A stretch of 64,000 nucleotides of DNA from Nonomuraea guangzhouensis (GCF_019396345.1 NZ_JAHKRM010000035.1:1-64000); one strand, 5' to 3'. Counted from the stretch's first letter, positions 42,776 to 52,143 are shown. Numbers and translations are program-made. Notes: generated by a model not told the origin, from the letters alone.

Positions 42776-44037
42776 TGACGCACTCGACCTCGAACGAGGA
42801 TTCCCGCCTAACTCTCTGGCTGCGCGTACGTGAATTCGCCGTGCCGCCCTCCATGATCGAGTCAGCGACCGCCCGCCGTACCTCCGGAGACTGGGCAGCG
42901 GCGTGCGCGGCGGCACACGTGGACGTCGATCTCAACCTGCGCCACATAGCGCGCCTCCACGGCCGGGAACTGGCCACCCACCTCCGGACCGACCTCCGCC
43001 ACCTGGCACCTGACCTGCTGCGCTGGCACATGCCGAGGATCGCCCCCAATGGCCTGATACGTCCGGGCCTGACCTTCTCGCTGGCTCGGTACCACGAGGT
43101 TCACCTCGTGGTCAGGACCCCGCCGGCCTGGGCGGATGCCGGTCAGCGGATCAGCTTGGCGCTCTGGGACGGTTCCCGGTCCGGACCGAATCCGTATCCG
43201 CACCCTCATCCGAATCGACGCTTCCGCCTGGACCTGCATCGCCACTTGTGGGATGCGCGCAAGGCCGGTGAGCTGCGTGCACGTGCCGAAACGGCGCCGC
43301 ACGCACGGGGCTGGGCCGTCGATCGATGGCCGGCCGAGGCCCGGTTGCTGCTCGATGCCGAGGGGCAGGACGGGGGTACGGTCGCCGTCCGGGTCGGCGG
43401 GCGGCGTCAGGTGATCCTGGATGTGGACGCGTCCCGGGTCAGCGACACCGTCCCGGAGCGCGTCTTGCCTGATGCGGCGACCTGGGTGCTGCCCGACCTG
43501 GCGTTGCTGCGTGCCGGGCTGATCGAGGCCGACCGGCTGCACCCGCTCGTCGCCGCGGCGCTCGTACCCGGCCGTTCGCCGGACGCCAGGCCACCTGGCC
43601 ATCAGAGCGAGAACGGGCCGCGAACGGTCGAGTGCCGCGGCGCCCAGCACCGGATCGGGCTCGTGAACGGCGTGCTGGTCGCCCTGGATCACGACGCGAC
43701 CGAGATCCGGCGCGAGAAACTGCTGGCCGAGTTGACCGGCACCCTGCTGCCCTGTTTGCGGCTGATCGAGGAGACCCACCGCTCCCCGGAGTGCCTCCTC
43801 GACGTCCGCGCGCGGCTGGAGCACGGCGACGCCGCCGGTGCTCAGGCCACCGTCGACGGTCTCCTCGGACCTGGTACGCGGCTGCCCGACGGCCCGCTGT
43901 CCGACGTGCTGGAGAAGGCGGCGCGGCGGCGGATCGACCACGGGCTGTTCCGTGCCGGGCTCGGGTCAGGGCCGGGACCGGCCGAGCGACCTTCCCGCAA
44001 GGGCCGGGCACGCCCGCGCCACGCCACATCCAGCTGA
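42775..44037 (+). CDS. First component of the MoxR/vWA operon, uncharacterised
   Basis: A 420-aa protein from ATG 42775 (GTG 42769 is possible). It is soluble, with an N-terminal helical head and a central beta-rich region (TFSLARYHEVHLVVRTPPAWADAGQRISLALWDGS). A His-rich turn PHPHPNRRFRLDLHRHLWD and a C-terminal helical part follow (LLPCLRLIEETHRSPECLLDVRARLEHGDAAGAQATV). No enzymatic motif. It is 30 bp ahead of the MoxR gene, and the three genes form one transcription unit. Confidence 0.7.
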   Translation: MTHSTSNEDSRLTLWLRVREFAVPPSMIESATARRTSGDWAAACAAAHVDVDLNLRHIARLHGRELATHLRTDLRHLAPDLLRWHMPRIAPNGLIRPGLTFSLARYHEVHLVVRTPPAWADAGQRISLALWDGSRSGPNPYPHPHPNRRFRLDLHRHLWDARKAGELRARAETAPHARGWAVDRWPAEARLLLDAEGQDGGTVAVRVGGRRQVILDVDASRVSDTVPERVLPDAATWVLPDLALLRAGLIEADRLHPLVAAALVPGRSPDARPPGHQSENGPRTVECRGAQHRIGLVNGVLVALDHDATEIRREKLLAELTGTLLPCLRLIEETHRSPECLLDVRARLEHGDAAGAQATVDGLLGPGTRLPDGPLSDVLEKAARRRIDHGLFRAGLGSGPGPAERPSRKGRARPRHATSS

Positions 44038-44067
44038 CGCTTTCCCAACCCTCAAAGGTGATTCATC

Positions 44068-45276
44068 ATGCTTTCGTCTGTTCATGCCGCGCGCCTCGAA
44101 GTCGCCGGCGACCTGCTGTCCCTGCTCCGCGACACCACCACGGAGCCACGTACCGACACACAGCTGGAGGCCCTGACCCTGGCCGTGGCGGCCGATCTGC
44201 CCGTCCTGCTGTGGGGGGAGCCGGGGATCGGCAAGACCGCGGCGCTGCACCAACTCGCCGAGGCGCTCGACCTGCCGCTCACGACGGTGATCGCCAGCGT
44301 GCACGAGCCGTCCGACTTCTCCGGCCTGCCGGTGGTCGGTGACGATCCCGCCGTGCAGGGCGTCCCGATGGCGCCGCCGGATTGGGCGGTAAGTCTGGCT
44401 CGTGCGGGCCGGGGACTGCTCTTCCTGGACGAGCTGTCCACGGCACCGCCCGCCGTACAGGCCGCCCTGCTCCGTCTGGTTCTGGAACGGCGGGTCGGGG
44501 CCCTGCGGCTCCCGGCTGGTGTCCGGATCGTGGCGGCCGCCAACCCGCGTTCCTCCGCCGCTGACGGCTGGGAGCTGAGCCCGCCGCTCGCGAACCGGTT
44601 CGTCCACCTGCAATGGCGTCACGATCACGACGTCGTCGTACGCGGTCTCGGCGGGACCTGGCCGCGTGCGAGCCTGCCGTGGCTCCACCCGGAGCGGTTG
44701 TCCGAGGCGGTGGTGTTCGCCCGGCGAGCGGTGTGCGGGCTGCTCACCGCCCGCCCCGATCTCGTGCACCGGTTGCCGAACAACGAGGCGCACCGAGGTG
44801 GCCCGTGGCCATCACCTCGCAGCTGGGAGATGGCGTTGTGCCTGACCGCTTTCGCCACCGCGGCGGACGCGTCCAAGGACGTGCTGTCCATGCTGGTCAG
44901 GGGCACGGTGGGAGACGGGCCTGGGCTGGAACTGCTCGCCGCCATGGATCGGATGGACCTCCCCGACCCCGAGGCGCTGCTGGCCGATCCGGCGACGGCC
45001 GAGCTGCCCCAGCGGGGTGACCTGCGCCAGGCCGTACTCGACGGTGTGGTCGCGGCCGTGCGGAAGCGGCCGGAGAAGGACCGGTGGAAAGCGGCATGGG
45101 CGCTGCTGGTGCGCGCGCTGGAGACCGGCGCCCCGGACCTGGTGGTCGTGCCCGCCTCCACGCTCGCCGCGCTGCGCCGCGCGGACTGGCAGGTCCCGGC
45201 CTCGATAGAGCGGCTCGCCGGGGTGGTCTCCCTGAGCAGGAAGGCGGATGAGGTCGCGGCGCGGGTGACGGGCTGA
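44068..45276 (+). CDS. MoxR-type AAA+ ATPase
   Basis: A 402-aa protein with Walker A WGEPGIGKT (49-57), Walker B GLLFLDELSTAP (116-127), sensor 1 IVAAANPRSSA, and a helical lid. MoxR ATPases remodel or activate partner proteins together with von Willebrand A domain proteins; here the partner is the directly overlapping next gene (stop TGA and start ATG share one base). Confidence 0.9.
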   Translation: MLSSVHAARLEVAGDLLSLLRDTTTEPRTDTQLEALTLAVAADLPVLLWGEPGIGKTAALHQLAEALDLPLTTVIASVHEPSDFSGLPVVGDDPAVQGVPMAPPDWAVSLARAGRGLLFLDELSTAPPAVQAALLRLVLERRVGALRLPAGVRIVAAANPRSSAADGWELSPPLANRFVHLQWRHDHDVVVRGLGGTWPRASLPWLHPERLSEAVVFARRAVCGLLTARPDLVHRLPNNEAHRGGPWPSPRSWEMALCLTAFATAADASKDVLSMLVRGTVGDGPGLELLAAMDRMDLPDPEALLADPATAELPQRGDLRQAVLDGVVAAVRKRPEKDRWKAAWALLVRALETGAPDLVVVPASTLAALRRADWQVPASIERLAGVVSLSRKADEVAARVTG

Positions 45277-46484
45277 TGGACCTGGAGAAGCTCTTCACCG
45301 CCCGGTTGTACGCCGCGCGGGCCCGGCCCTATCTGGCGACGGCGCTGTTCGCGCTGCACCCGGTGGAGTCGCGGTCCGTGCCCACGATGGCCGTGGATCG
45401 GCACTGGCGGTGTTACGTCTCACCGGCCTTCGTCGCGCGGACCCCCGTCGAGGAACTGGCCAGCGTGTGGGTGCACGAGCTCTCCCACCTGCTGCGCGAC
45501 CATCACGGCCGCGGCGACCGGGTGGCCCAGGAGCGGGAGCTGACGGGACGGGGAGAGCGGCTGCGGATGAACATCGCCGCCGACCTAGAGATCAACGACG
45601 ACGTGTACGGTGACGGGCTGGCCTGGCCCGAGGACGCCGTCCAACCGAAGCTGCTGGGGTTGCCCGAAGGCGAGCTCATGGAGGACTATCTGCGCCAGTT
45701 CCGGCTCGGGCCGCACACGCAGGGTCTGGTCTGGCTGGACTGCGGCAGCGGCGCCGACGGACTCGACCGGGAGTGGGACCTCGGGCCGGAGGGCGCGAAC
45801 GGGCTCAGCGACCACGAGCGGGAGGCGGTCCGGTTCCGGGTGGCGCAGGGCATCAACGCCCATCCGGGGAGCGTGCCGAAGGGATGGCGGCGGTGGGCGG
45901 AGGAGGCCTTCCACCCGCCACAGCCGTGGCGGGAACTGCTCGGCACGGCCATCCGCTCGGCGGTGTCAGGACCCGGCGTTGGCGAGGACTACACCTACGG
46001 CAGGCCGCCGCGGCGCTCCGCCGGCCTGCCCGGTGTCGTCCTGCCGAGCCTGCGGCGCAGGCCGCCGCGGATCAGCGTGGTCATCGACACCTCCGCGTCG
46101 GTCAGCGACGCCGAACTGGGCAGCGCGTTGCTGGAGGTCGCCGCGATCGTCCGCGCCGTGGGCGGCCGGCGCGACCTGGTCAGCGTTCTGTCCTGCGACG
46201 CGGCGGCCCGGGTCGCGGAACCGCTGTGCCGGGCCGAGGGGTTGACGCTGGTGGGCGGCGGCGGCACGGACCTGCGTGCGGGCATCGCCAAGGCGTCGCG
46301 GGCGAGTTCGCGGCCGGACGTCATCGTGGTGCTGACCGACGGGCAGACGCCGTGGCCGCGGGAACGGCCGGCGTCCCGCATGGTGGTGGGGCTGTTCTCC
46401 CGGCTCAAGCGGTCGTACGAGGACGATCCCGAGTACGTGCCGGACACGCCGCCTTCATGGGCACGGGTGGTCGACATCGGCTGA
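45276..46484 (+). CDS. vWA protein with metallopeptidase-like domain (DUF2201 type)
   Basis: A 402-aa protein. N-terminal region has VWVHELSHLLRDHHGR (HExxH at 67-71), a zinc-peptidase-like helix. The C-terminal vWA domain starts ISVVIDTSASVSDAEL with a DxSxS MIDAS motif, then RRDLVSVLSCDAAARV and VIVVLTDGQTPWP. This is the standard partner of MoxR ATPases. Whether the peptidase site is active is unknown. Confidence 0.88.
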   Translation: MDLEKLFTARLYAARARPYLATALFALHPVESRSVPTMAVDRHWRCYVSPAFVARTPVEELASVWVHELSHLLRDHHGRGDRVAQERELTGRGERLRMNIAADLEINDDVYGDGLAWPEDAVQPKLLGLPEGELMEDYLRQFRLGPHTQGLVWLDCGSGADGLDREWDLGPEGANGLSDHEREAVRFRVAQGINAHPGSVPKGWRRWAEEAFHPPQPWRELLGTAIRSAVSGPGVGEDYTYGRPPRRSAGLPGVVLPSLRRRPPRISVVIDTSASVSDAELGSALLEVAAIVRAVGGRRDLVSVLSCDAAARVAEPLCRAEGLTLVGGGGTDLRAGIAKASRASSRPDVIVVLTDGQTPWPRERPASRMVVGLFSRLKRSYEDDPEYVPDTPPSWARVVDIG

Positions 46485-46590
46485 CCGCGGCCGAAAAACC
46501 GTTTGAGTCCTCCTGCCGCGCTCCTGTAGGTTGCCCGCGGCCCGTCGTAGTGAGGACAGAGGACAAGACCGCGTGACCCCGCCTGCTCTT

Positions 46591-46711
46591 TAGACCTGAC
46601 ACCTTCCGCTCACTTTCAAGCCGACTCTGACGTCGGCTCTGCCGGGCTGCCCGCGTGCGCCCGGTCATTCAGCGTTTGAGGCCGCGCGTAATCGGCCTTG
46701 TGTCAGGTCTA
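46591..46711. repeat. 12-bp inverted repeats flanking a 97-bp loop
   Basis: TAGACCTGACAC (46591-46602) and GTGTCAGGTCTA (46700-46711) are exact inverted copies. Inside is a GCCGAC/GTCGGC hairpin at about 46620-46637. It may be a miniature mobile element or a structured leader of the DUF1062 gene, whose ATG is 8 bp after it. Confidence 0.55.
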
Positions 46712-46719
46712 GAGAGATC

Positions 46720-47301
46720 ATGTCTTCACAACCTCATACTGTGCTGCCCTGGGTCGTCCGTCGGACCAGGCTGCCGCTGCTGTCGCTGCGGTGCGTGGAC
46801 TGCCGGTCGGAGTCGGCCACCGCCGGCGAGGGCAGGTTCCGCGTCAACGCCAACGGCAAGCTGCTGGACGTGTGGCTGCTGGTCCGCTGCGTGTCCTGCG
46901 ATCGGACGAGCAAGCTCACCGTGCACGAGCGAGCGCCGGTCAGGTGCTTCGATCCGGCCGAGCTCGATGGTTACCACGCCAACGATCCGGAGCTGGTGGC
47001 GTCCAGGCTGCTGGACCCGCTGCTCGCCCGGCGCAACCGCTTCACCCTGGACTGGAAGGGGGCCTGGCGGCTGGACACCCCGTCGGCGTGGCTCGACGAG
47101 GGGTGGCCGGTCCAGCTGGAGGTCGTCTTCGAGGATCCGGTGCCGGTACGCCCGGAGCGGCTCGTCGCGCAGGGGCTCGGCCTCAGCAGGAACGAGGTGC
47201 TGCGCCGGATCAAGTGCGACATTCCGCTGCGCCGTCCGACGAGCGCCGGGTTCACCTTCACCGTGATGGCCGGGGAACCTGCCCGCCCAGCCGGCTGCTA
47301 G
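46720..47301 (+). CDS. DUF1062-family protein
   Basis: A 193-aa protein with a zinc-ribbon-like pair of Cys motifs (LRCVDCRSE and VRCVSCDRTSKLTVHERAPV), then LLARRNRFTLDWKGAWRLDTP, as in DUF1062. The C-terminus (LVAQGLGLSRNEVLRRIKCDIPLRRPTSAGF) has an HTH-like look. Function unknown. It converges with the ABC transporter gene (8 bp between stops). Confidence 0.85.
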   Translation: MSSQPHTVLPWVVRRTRLPLLSLRCVDCRSESATAGEGRFRVNANGKLLDVWLLVRCVSCDRTSKLTVHERAPVRCFDPAELDGYHANDPELVASRLLDPLLARRNRFTLDWKGAWRLDTPSAWLDEGWPVQLEVVFEDPVPVRPERLVAQGLGLSRNEVLRRIKCDIPLRRPTSAGFTFTVMAGEPARPAGC

Positions 47302-47309
47302 AGGTCACT

Positions 47310-49139
47310 TCATCGGTGGAGGGCGTCCGGAGTGTCGTCCTCCACCAGGAAGCCGCCGGACTGGTGATGCCAGAGCCGGGCGTAGGAGCCCTCGGATTCG
47401 AGCAGCTCACCGTGAGTGCCCTGTTCCACGACCTCGCCCCGGTTCAGGACGACGAGCCGGTCCATGCGGACGACGGTGCTCAGGCGGTGCGCGACCACGA
47501 GTGCGGTGCGGTCCTGCATCAGCTCCCACAGCGCTTCCTGGACGAGGATCTCGCTCTCCGAGTCCAGGGCGCTGGTCGCCTCGTCCAGCAGCAGGATCGG
47601 GGCGTCGCGCAGGATGGCGCGGGCGAGGGCGACCCGTTGCCGCTGGCCGCCGGAGAGCTTGACGCCACGCTCGCCGACCAGGGTGTCGAATCCCTTCGGC
47701 AGCGACTCGACGAACTCCGTGACGTGCGCCGCCCGCGCGGCCCGCATGATCTCCGCCTCGGTGGCGCCCGGCCGGGCGAAGGCGATGTTGTCCCGCACCG
47801 TCCGGTGGAACATGGCCGGCTCCTGGGGCACGTACGCGATGAGGCTGCGCAGGTCGGCCTGCCGCAGGCGGGCGATGTCCTGGCCGCCGATCAGGATCCG
47901 GCCACCGTCGACGTCCATGAGGCGCAGCAACAGCCGGGTGAGCGTGGTCTTGCCGCCGCCGGACTGGCCGACCAGTCCGATCTTGGCGCCGCTGGAGATG
48001 TCCAGGTCCAGGCGGTCGAACAGGGGCGGACCGCCGGCGTGCGCGAACTTCACCCGGTCGAAGCGGATGCTCCCGTCCGCCGGGCGCAGCGGCTGCGGGT
48101 CGGCCGGATCGACCACACCCGACGGCACGAGCAGCAGCTCGGTGAACTGGGCGGCTTCGGTGAGCACGCTCTCGAGCCGCCGGTATATCTGGTTGAACTC
48201 GAACATGACGCTGATCGTGTTGGAGTAGTAAGTGAACGTCACCACGACGGCCTCCACGCCCAGACCGCCCCGGAGCGCGACGGCGAGCAGCAGGCCGAGG
48301 GCGCTGGTGAGGATCGAAATGGGGGCGACCACGGTGTCCACGCGCAGGTTGCCGTAGTCCCAGGAGTGCAGCGACAGTTTCCGCTGCTCGGCGACCCTGA
48401 CGCGATGCTCGGCGGCCTCGCGGTCCTCGGCGGCGAACGCGCGTACGGTGTCCATGTTCGCCAGGACGTCGGCGACGTGGCCGGAGACCCGCACCTTGGC
48501 GGCCTCACGCTGGTCGACCAGCGCCTGGCGGCGGCGGATGAGCGGCGCGACGACGCAGCCCGTGACGATGATGAGGCCCACCAGAACGAAGACCAGCAGC
48601 GGGTGATAAGCCCACAGCACCACCGAGGCGAAGGCGATCGGCACCACCTTGGCCATGATGGAGAAGGTCAGCGTGTCGACGAAGTCCTCGAACCGCGAGG
48701 CGAACCCCAGCACCCGTTTGGTCAGCGACCCGGCGAAGTTGTTGTGGAAGAACGCGGTGTCCTTGGTCAGCAACTCGTCCATGCCCACCACGCCGAGGTG
48801 CTCGATGCCGCGGGCGTCCGTACGGTTCAGGAAATGCAGTCCGATCCGCCACAACACCTCACCGGCCAGCAGCAACCCGGCGAAGCCGAGCACGTACGGC
48901 AGGAGCGCGCCGACGGAGCCGTCGCCGCCGGCGGACAGCTGCCCCACGATGCCGGCCACCGCCAGCGGCGCCAGGTAGAACAGGCAGATGTTGCCGAGCG
49001 CGGGCATCGTCAGCGCGAGCGCCGAGACGCGCCACTGACGCACCAGCTCACCGGAGTAGTGACGCAGCGCGAGCAGGACCGCCGACTTTCGTACGGATGA
49101 AGCGCCTTCGGTGCCCTGAAGTGATCCGAGCACAGCCAT
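47310..49139 (-). CDS. ABC-type exporter, fused membrane and ATPase domains
   Basis: A 609-aa half-transporter. Six TM helices lie in residues about 35-340, then an ATPase domain with Walker A GQSGGGKTT, Q-loop YVPQEPAMFHRTV, signature LSGGQRQRVALARA, Walker B ILLLDEATSALD and H-loop VVAHRLSTV. GGGAGGGG precedes ATG 49139. It would export a lipid, peptide or drug as a homodimer; no substrate gene is adjacent. Confidence 0.92.
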   Translation of the reverse strand: MAVLGSLQGTEGASSVRKSAVLLALRHYSGELVRQWRVSALALTMPALGNICLFYLAPLAVAGIVGQLSAGGDGSVGALLPYVLGFAGLLLAGEVLWRIGLHFLNRTDARGIEHLGVVGMDELLTKDTAFFHNNFAGSLTKRVLGFASRFEDFVDTLTFSIMAKVVPIAFASVVLWAYHPLLVFVLVGLIIVTGCVVAPLIRRRQALVDQREAAKVRVSGHVADVLANMDTVRAFAAEDREAAEHRVRVAEQRKLSLHSWDYGNLRVDTVVAPISILTSALGLLLAVALRGGLGVEAVVVTFTYYSNTISVMFEFNQIYRRLESVLTEAAQFTELLLVPSGVVDPADPQPLRPADGSIRFDRVKFAHAGGPPLFDRLDLDISSGAKIGLVGQSGGGKTTLTRLLLRLMDVDGGRILIGGQDIARLRQADLRSLIAYVPQEPAMFHRTVRDNIAFARPGATEAEIMRAARAAHVTEFVESLPKGFDTLVGERGVKLSGGQRQRVALARAILRDAPILLLDEATSALDSESEILVQEALWELMQDRTALVVAHRLSTVVRMDRLVVLNRGEVVEQGTHGELLESEGSYARLWHHQSGGFLVEDDTPDALHR

Positions 49140-49276
49140 TCGCCCCTCCCGAACCCCGGCAACCGCCCGTGACCATGCTGCCGCAGGGGGTACGTGGAGG
49201 CGACTGGTTTTCCGGCCACCTGGATCGGTCTCACCGGCCTCAGTCGCGGCTGGGACGGCTCAGTCCCAGAGCTCCG

Positions 49277-50254
49277 TCACAGCACCACCATGCAGACGTA
49301 TCCGCATGAGATGGCGCTCGCCCCGCACTGCGCCTCAGCGGGGATGTCGAGTTGCCCGTAGTAGTTGGAGGCCCACGTGATGATTTTTCCGGTGGCGGTC
49401 AACGCCATGCTGGCCAAGTTTCCCGCGGAGATCGCGACGACATCGGCCTGTGCCTCGTACGGGACTTCCAGTTGTCCGTAGTCGTTGTTGCCCCATGCGA
49501 GCACGGCACCATTTTTGAGGGCGAGGGTGAAACCGCCGCCCGCGGAGATGGCGGTGACACCGGACTGTGCTTCGGCGGGCACCGTCAGGTTCGCGGGAAG
49601 GTTTTCTCCCCAGGTGATGACGCGGCCGTCCTCCCGCAGCGCAAGAGCATGTTGCCTGGCGGAAATCGCGACGATGCCCTCCTTCGCTTCATCAGGAACG
49701 GGGACGTATCCATTCCATTGGATGACGCCGCCGTTCTTGAGAAAGAGGCCGTACGAGCTTCCGCCATTCGCGCCGGTGATAGCGGTGACACCGGATTTCG
49801 CCGCTTCAGGGAGGGTTAACTGGCCGTCGTAGGTCCCGCCCCAGACGATTACGCCACCGTCTCTGAGCGCGAAGGCATACCTGCCGGCCGTCGCGATCGC
49901 CGTGACGTCTCTGGTCGCCGCGACAGGTACTCGGGACAGCCTTTGCTGGTTGACGTCATTGAGGTTGAAGTTTCCCCAGGTGGTCACCCGTCCGTTCTTG
50001 AGCATCAGGTTGTACATGTTCGCGCATGCCCCGGTGGAGATGGCGGTCACTCCCGACCACCCGGCCTCCGGCACTGCCGGGGCGCTGTTCGGACCCCATT
50101 GGAGGATCTGGCCCTTGCCTGGATCGCACTCCTGTGTGATGGATCTCGTCCTTGATCGCGCTTGCGCGGCGGGCGCTTGCGCAAGCGCCCCGCCCAGCGC
50201 GGCGGCCGGCAGGCCGACCGCGACCGTACGCATGAGTTGACGTCTACTGAGCAC
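49277..50254 (-). CDS. Secreted RCC1-type beta-propeller protein
   Basis: A 325-aa protein; GTG 50254 has GGAGG 4 bases upstream. The N-terminus MLSRRQLMRTVAVGLPAAALGGALAQA is a signal peptide (with an RR pair, possibly Tat). Then about six RCC1-like repeats, each with GVTAISAG...ALKNGAVLAWGxNxYGQLxVP. Bacterial members are exported and of unknown function, probably protein- or surface-binding. Confidence 0.85.
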   Translation of the reverse strand: MLSRRQLMRTVAVGLPAAALGGALAQAPAAQARSRTRSITQECDPGKGQILQWGPNSAPAVPEAGWSGVTAISTGACANMYNLMLKNGRVTTWGNFNLNDVNQQRLSRVPVAATRDVTAIATAGRYAFALRDGGVIVWGGTYDGQLTLPEAAKSGVTAITGANGGSSYGLFLKNGGVIQWNGYVPVPDEAKEGIVAISARQHALALREDGRVITWGENLPANLTVPAEAQSGVTAISAGGGFTLALKNGAVLAWGNNDYGQLEVPYEAQADVVAISAGNLASMALTATGKIITWASNYYGQLDIPAEAQCGASAISCGYVCMVVL

Positions 50255-50453
50255 GGAGCCTCCATGAGCTGGTCTGACCCTTGCCGTCGGCCCCCCTCAC
50301 CAGGCACGGGCGCTTGGTCAACGCTTCCCCTACCTGGTCATGGCCGACGCCTGAGGATGTTAGGAGACCGATCTTCCGTTCTTCTTCCGTTCCGGTTCCC
50401 GCTGTTCTCGGAAGCCCCCGGGTGGGGAGCTTCCGAGAACAGCGGAGCCTCGG

Positions 50454-51005
50454 TCAGGAAGCGAATCCGAAGGCCGCAGGAGCGTCAGGCAGGCCCCATT
50501 GCTGGTCGGGGTGGAGGTGGCAGTCCCAGATCACGAGGGGGGTGCCGTTGGCGGTGCTGCCGTTGTTGGCCAGACCGACACACTTGGCGGTGCCGGCGGC
50601 GAAGCTGCGGATCGAATAGAGGTTGGCGCCCAAGGCCGCGAACCGCCATTGCTGATCGGGGTGGAGATGGCAGTCCCAGATCACGAGCGGGGTCCCGTTG
50701 GCGGTGCTGCCGTTGTTGGCCAGGCCGACACATTTGCCACTGCCGGCGAGAGTACGGATGGAACGGTCGTTGTTGCCCTGCCAGATCTGGTCGGCATGGA
50801 AATGACAGTCCCAGATCACGAGTGGGGTGCCGTTGGCGGTGCTGCCGTTGTTGGCCAGACCGATGCACTTGGAGACACCGGCGTTGCTGCGTAGAGCGGT
50901 GGAGGAAAGCGACTTCGCTTGGGCGACGGCAGGGAAACCGAGGGCCATGGCGAACATGACCAGGACCGTTAACACGCGGCGCTGGAAGCCGATCTGGTGG
51001 CGCAC
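50454..51005 (-). CDS. Secreted ricin-B-type lectin with near-identical repeats
   Basis: A 183-aa protein; GTG 51005 follows AAGGAG by 5 bases. Signal peptide VLTVLVMFAMALGFPAVAQA. The mature protein is essentially one beta-trefoil made of three copies of KCVGLANNGSTANGTPLVIW + DCHLHPDQQW, including the QxW motif, with little else. Probably binds a carbohydrate. The repeats are almost identical at DNA level. Confidence 0.88.
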   Translation of the reverse strand: MRHQIGFQRRVLTVLVMFAMALGFPAVAQAKSLSSTALRSNAGVSKCIGLANNGSTANGTPLVIWDCHFHADQIWQGNNDRSIRTLAGSGKCVGLANNGSTANGTPLVIWDCHLHPDQQWRFAALGANLYSIRSFAAGTAKCVGLANNGSTANGTPLVIWDCHLHPDQQWGLPDAPAAFGFAS

Positions 51006-51084
51006 GTGTTCTCCTTTTGGACGGTGATGGTTCTCCTCTGAAGGCGTTCCATCGCCGTTCCACGACGAGTTCACATGCGTCGCT

Positions 51085-51663
51085 TCATCCGATTGTCAGG
51101 AGGATGATCGCCGCGGCTACAGCCGTGTCGAGTATCAAGCAGAATTCGGCGAGCGAACGGGTCACGACCTTGTTCGTCCTGTAGTGGTAAACGTCCCATG
51201 CGGCGTGGCCGAGGAGGCCCAGCGCCACCAGGAAACTGCCGACCGTCGCATTGACGAACAGCGCGAGCGTGGCCGCGGCGCCGAAAACGAGCATGGCGAG
51301 CGACTGTGACGGCAGCCCCGCCGGGTCGGATCGCGTGCCGGCGCGCAGTCGTCGTACGAGGCCGTAGCCGCCCAGCAGCACACCCAGGCCCAGCACCGCC
51401 CAGGTCGCCTCGAAGTCCTCGTCGATGATGTCCGCGGCCAAGATGACGGCGAGGGTCGCGAAGAACACGGGCCAGGTCGCGGACTGTTTTCCCACGGCGG
51501 CCGCCCCCAGGTACACCACCGCAGAGGCGGCCAGCAGCTTCGCCAGCTCGACTCCTTCGGCCATGTCGAGGATCACGAGCGCGGCCACCCCCACCCCGAC
51601 CAGGACCGGCCAGTGCCGCAACACCGCTCTCGGGATATCCGGGGCACCCGGGTCAGGCGTCAT
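51085..51663 (-). CDS. Six-TM hypothetical membrane protein
   Basis: A 192-aa protein with six hydrophobic helices, no signature motif recognised. ATG 51663 lies 11 bp inside the end of the DUF4440 gene, so the two are translationally coupled. It likely shares control by the operator at 52092-52137. Confidence 0.75.
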   Translation of the reverse strand: MTPDPGAPDIPRAVLRHWPVLVGVGVAALVILDMAEGVELAKLLAASAVVYLGAAAVGKQSATWPVFFATLAVILAADIIDEDFEATWAVLGLGVLLGGYGLVRRLRAGTRSDPAGLPSQSLAMLVFGAAATLALFVNATVGSFLVALGLLGHAAWDVYHYRTNKVVTRSLAEFCLILDTAVAAAIILLTIG

Positions 51664-52030
51664 CGGCCATCGGGCTGAACTGGATGCCGGCCAGTCTCCA
51701 CGCCCCCTCCTGCTTCACCCAGACCTGCGACACCCGCACCCGCAGCGCCACCGCCCGGCCGTGTGAGGTCGCCTTGTTGCTCTGCACGTTGCGGACGATC
51801 GCCGTGTCGCCGTACAGCCGGACGTCGATCTGGCTGGTGTCCAGGGCGTGGTACTGGAATTGGGCGTGGCGGCCGATCCATTGGTCCTTGTCGAGTACGT
51901 AACCCTTGGGGCCGATCGACTGGAAGTCGTCGGTCAGTAGTTCGCGCAGGCGTTCGGCGTCCGCGGCCAGCTCAGCTGCGTCGAATTGCTGCTGAAGGCT
52001 TAAGACCGTCTCTTTCTCCGTGCCCTTCAT
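51653..52030 (-). CDS. DUF4440/SnoaL-like protein
   Basis: A 125-aa NTF2-fold protein: LQQQFDAAELAADAERLRELLTDDFQSIGPKGYVLDKDQW...DTAIVRNVQSNKATSHG...RVSQVWVKQEGAWRLAGIQFSPM. Typical of DUF4440. It is the first gene of a two-gene operon, directly downstream of the direct-repeat operator next to the CseC-like kinase gene. Confidence 0.88.
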   Translation of the reverse strand: MKGTEKETVLSLQQQFDAAELAADAERLRELLTDDFQSIGPKGYVLDKDQWIGRHAQFQYHALDTSQIDVRLYGDTAIVRNVQSNKATSHGRAVALRVRVSQVWVKQEGAWRLAGIQFSPMADDA

Positions 52031-52091
52031 AAGAGCTGAGCATAGGTGTGATGTTGCGGAATAGGAAAGGCGTCCAAAATATTCGATGAAA

Positions 52092-52137
52092 TGTCCGGTG
52101 AATGTCCGGTCAATTGCCTGTTCGGTAACTGTCCGGT
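52092..52137 (-). promoter_or_regulatory. OmpR-type direct-repeat operator
   Basis: Four copies of TGT(C/T)CGGT start at 52092, 52103, 52119 and 52130, i.e. two pairs with exactly 11-bp spacing. OmpR/PhoB-family regulators bind such head-to-tail repeats. The site lies upstream of the DUF4440 operon (start 52030) and next to the end of the kinase gene, and a related pair occurs at 56812-56830. Confidence 0.65.
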
Positions 52138-52143
52138 CTGGTT

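Noticed and set aside
46791..49100. Open 769-codon frame running through DUF1062 and opposite the ABC exporter
   Set aside because: It crosses two genuine genes in the wrong frame or strand; the exporter motifs on the other strand are complete.
50500..50890. Regular repeats looking like a CRISPR array
   Set aside because: The repeats are protein-coding lectin units in one continuous frame, too long and without variable spacers.
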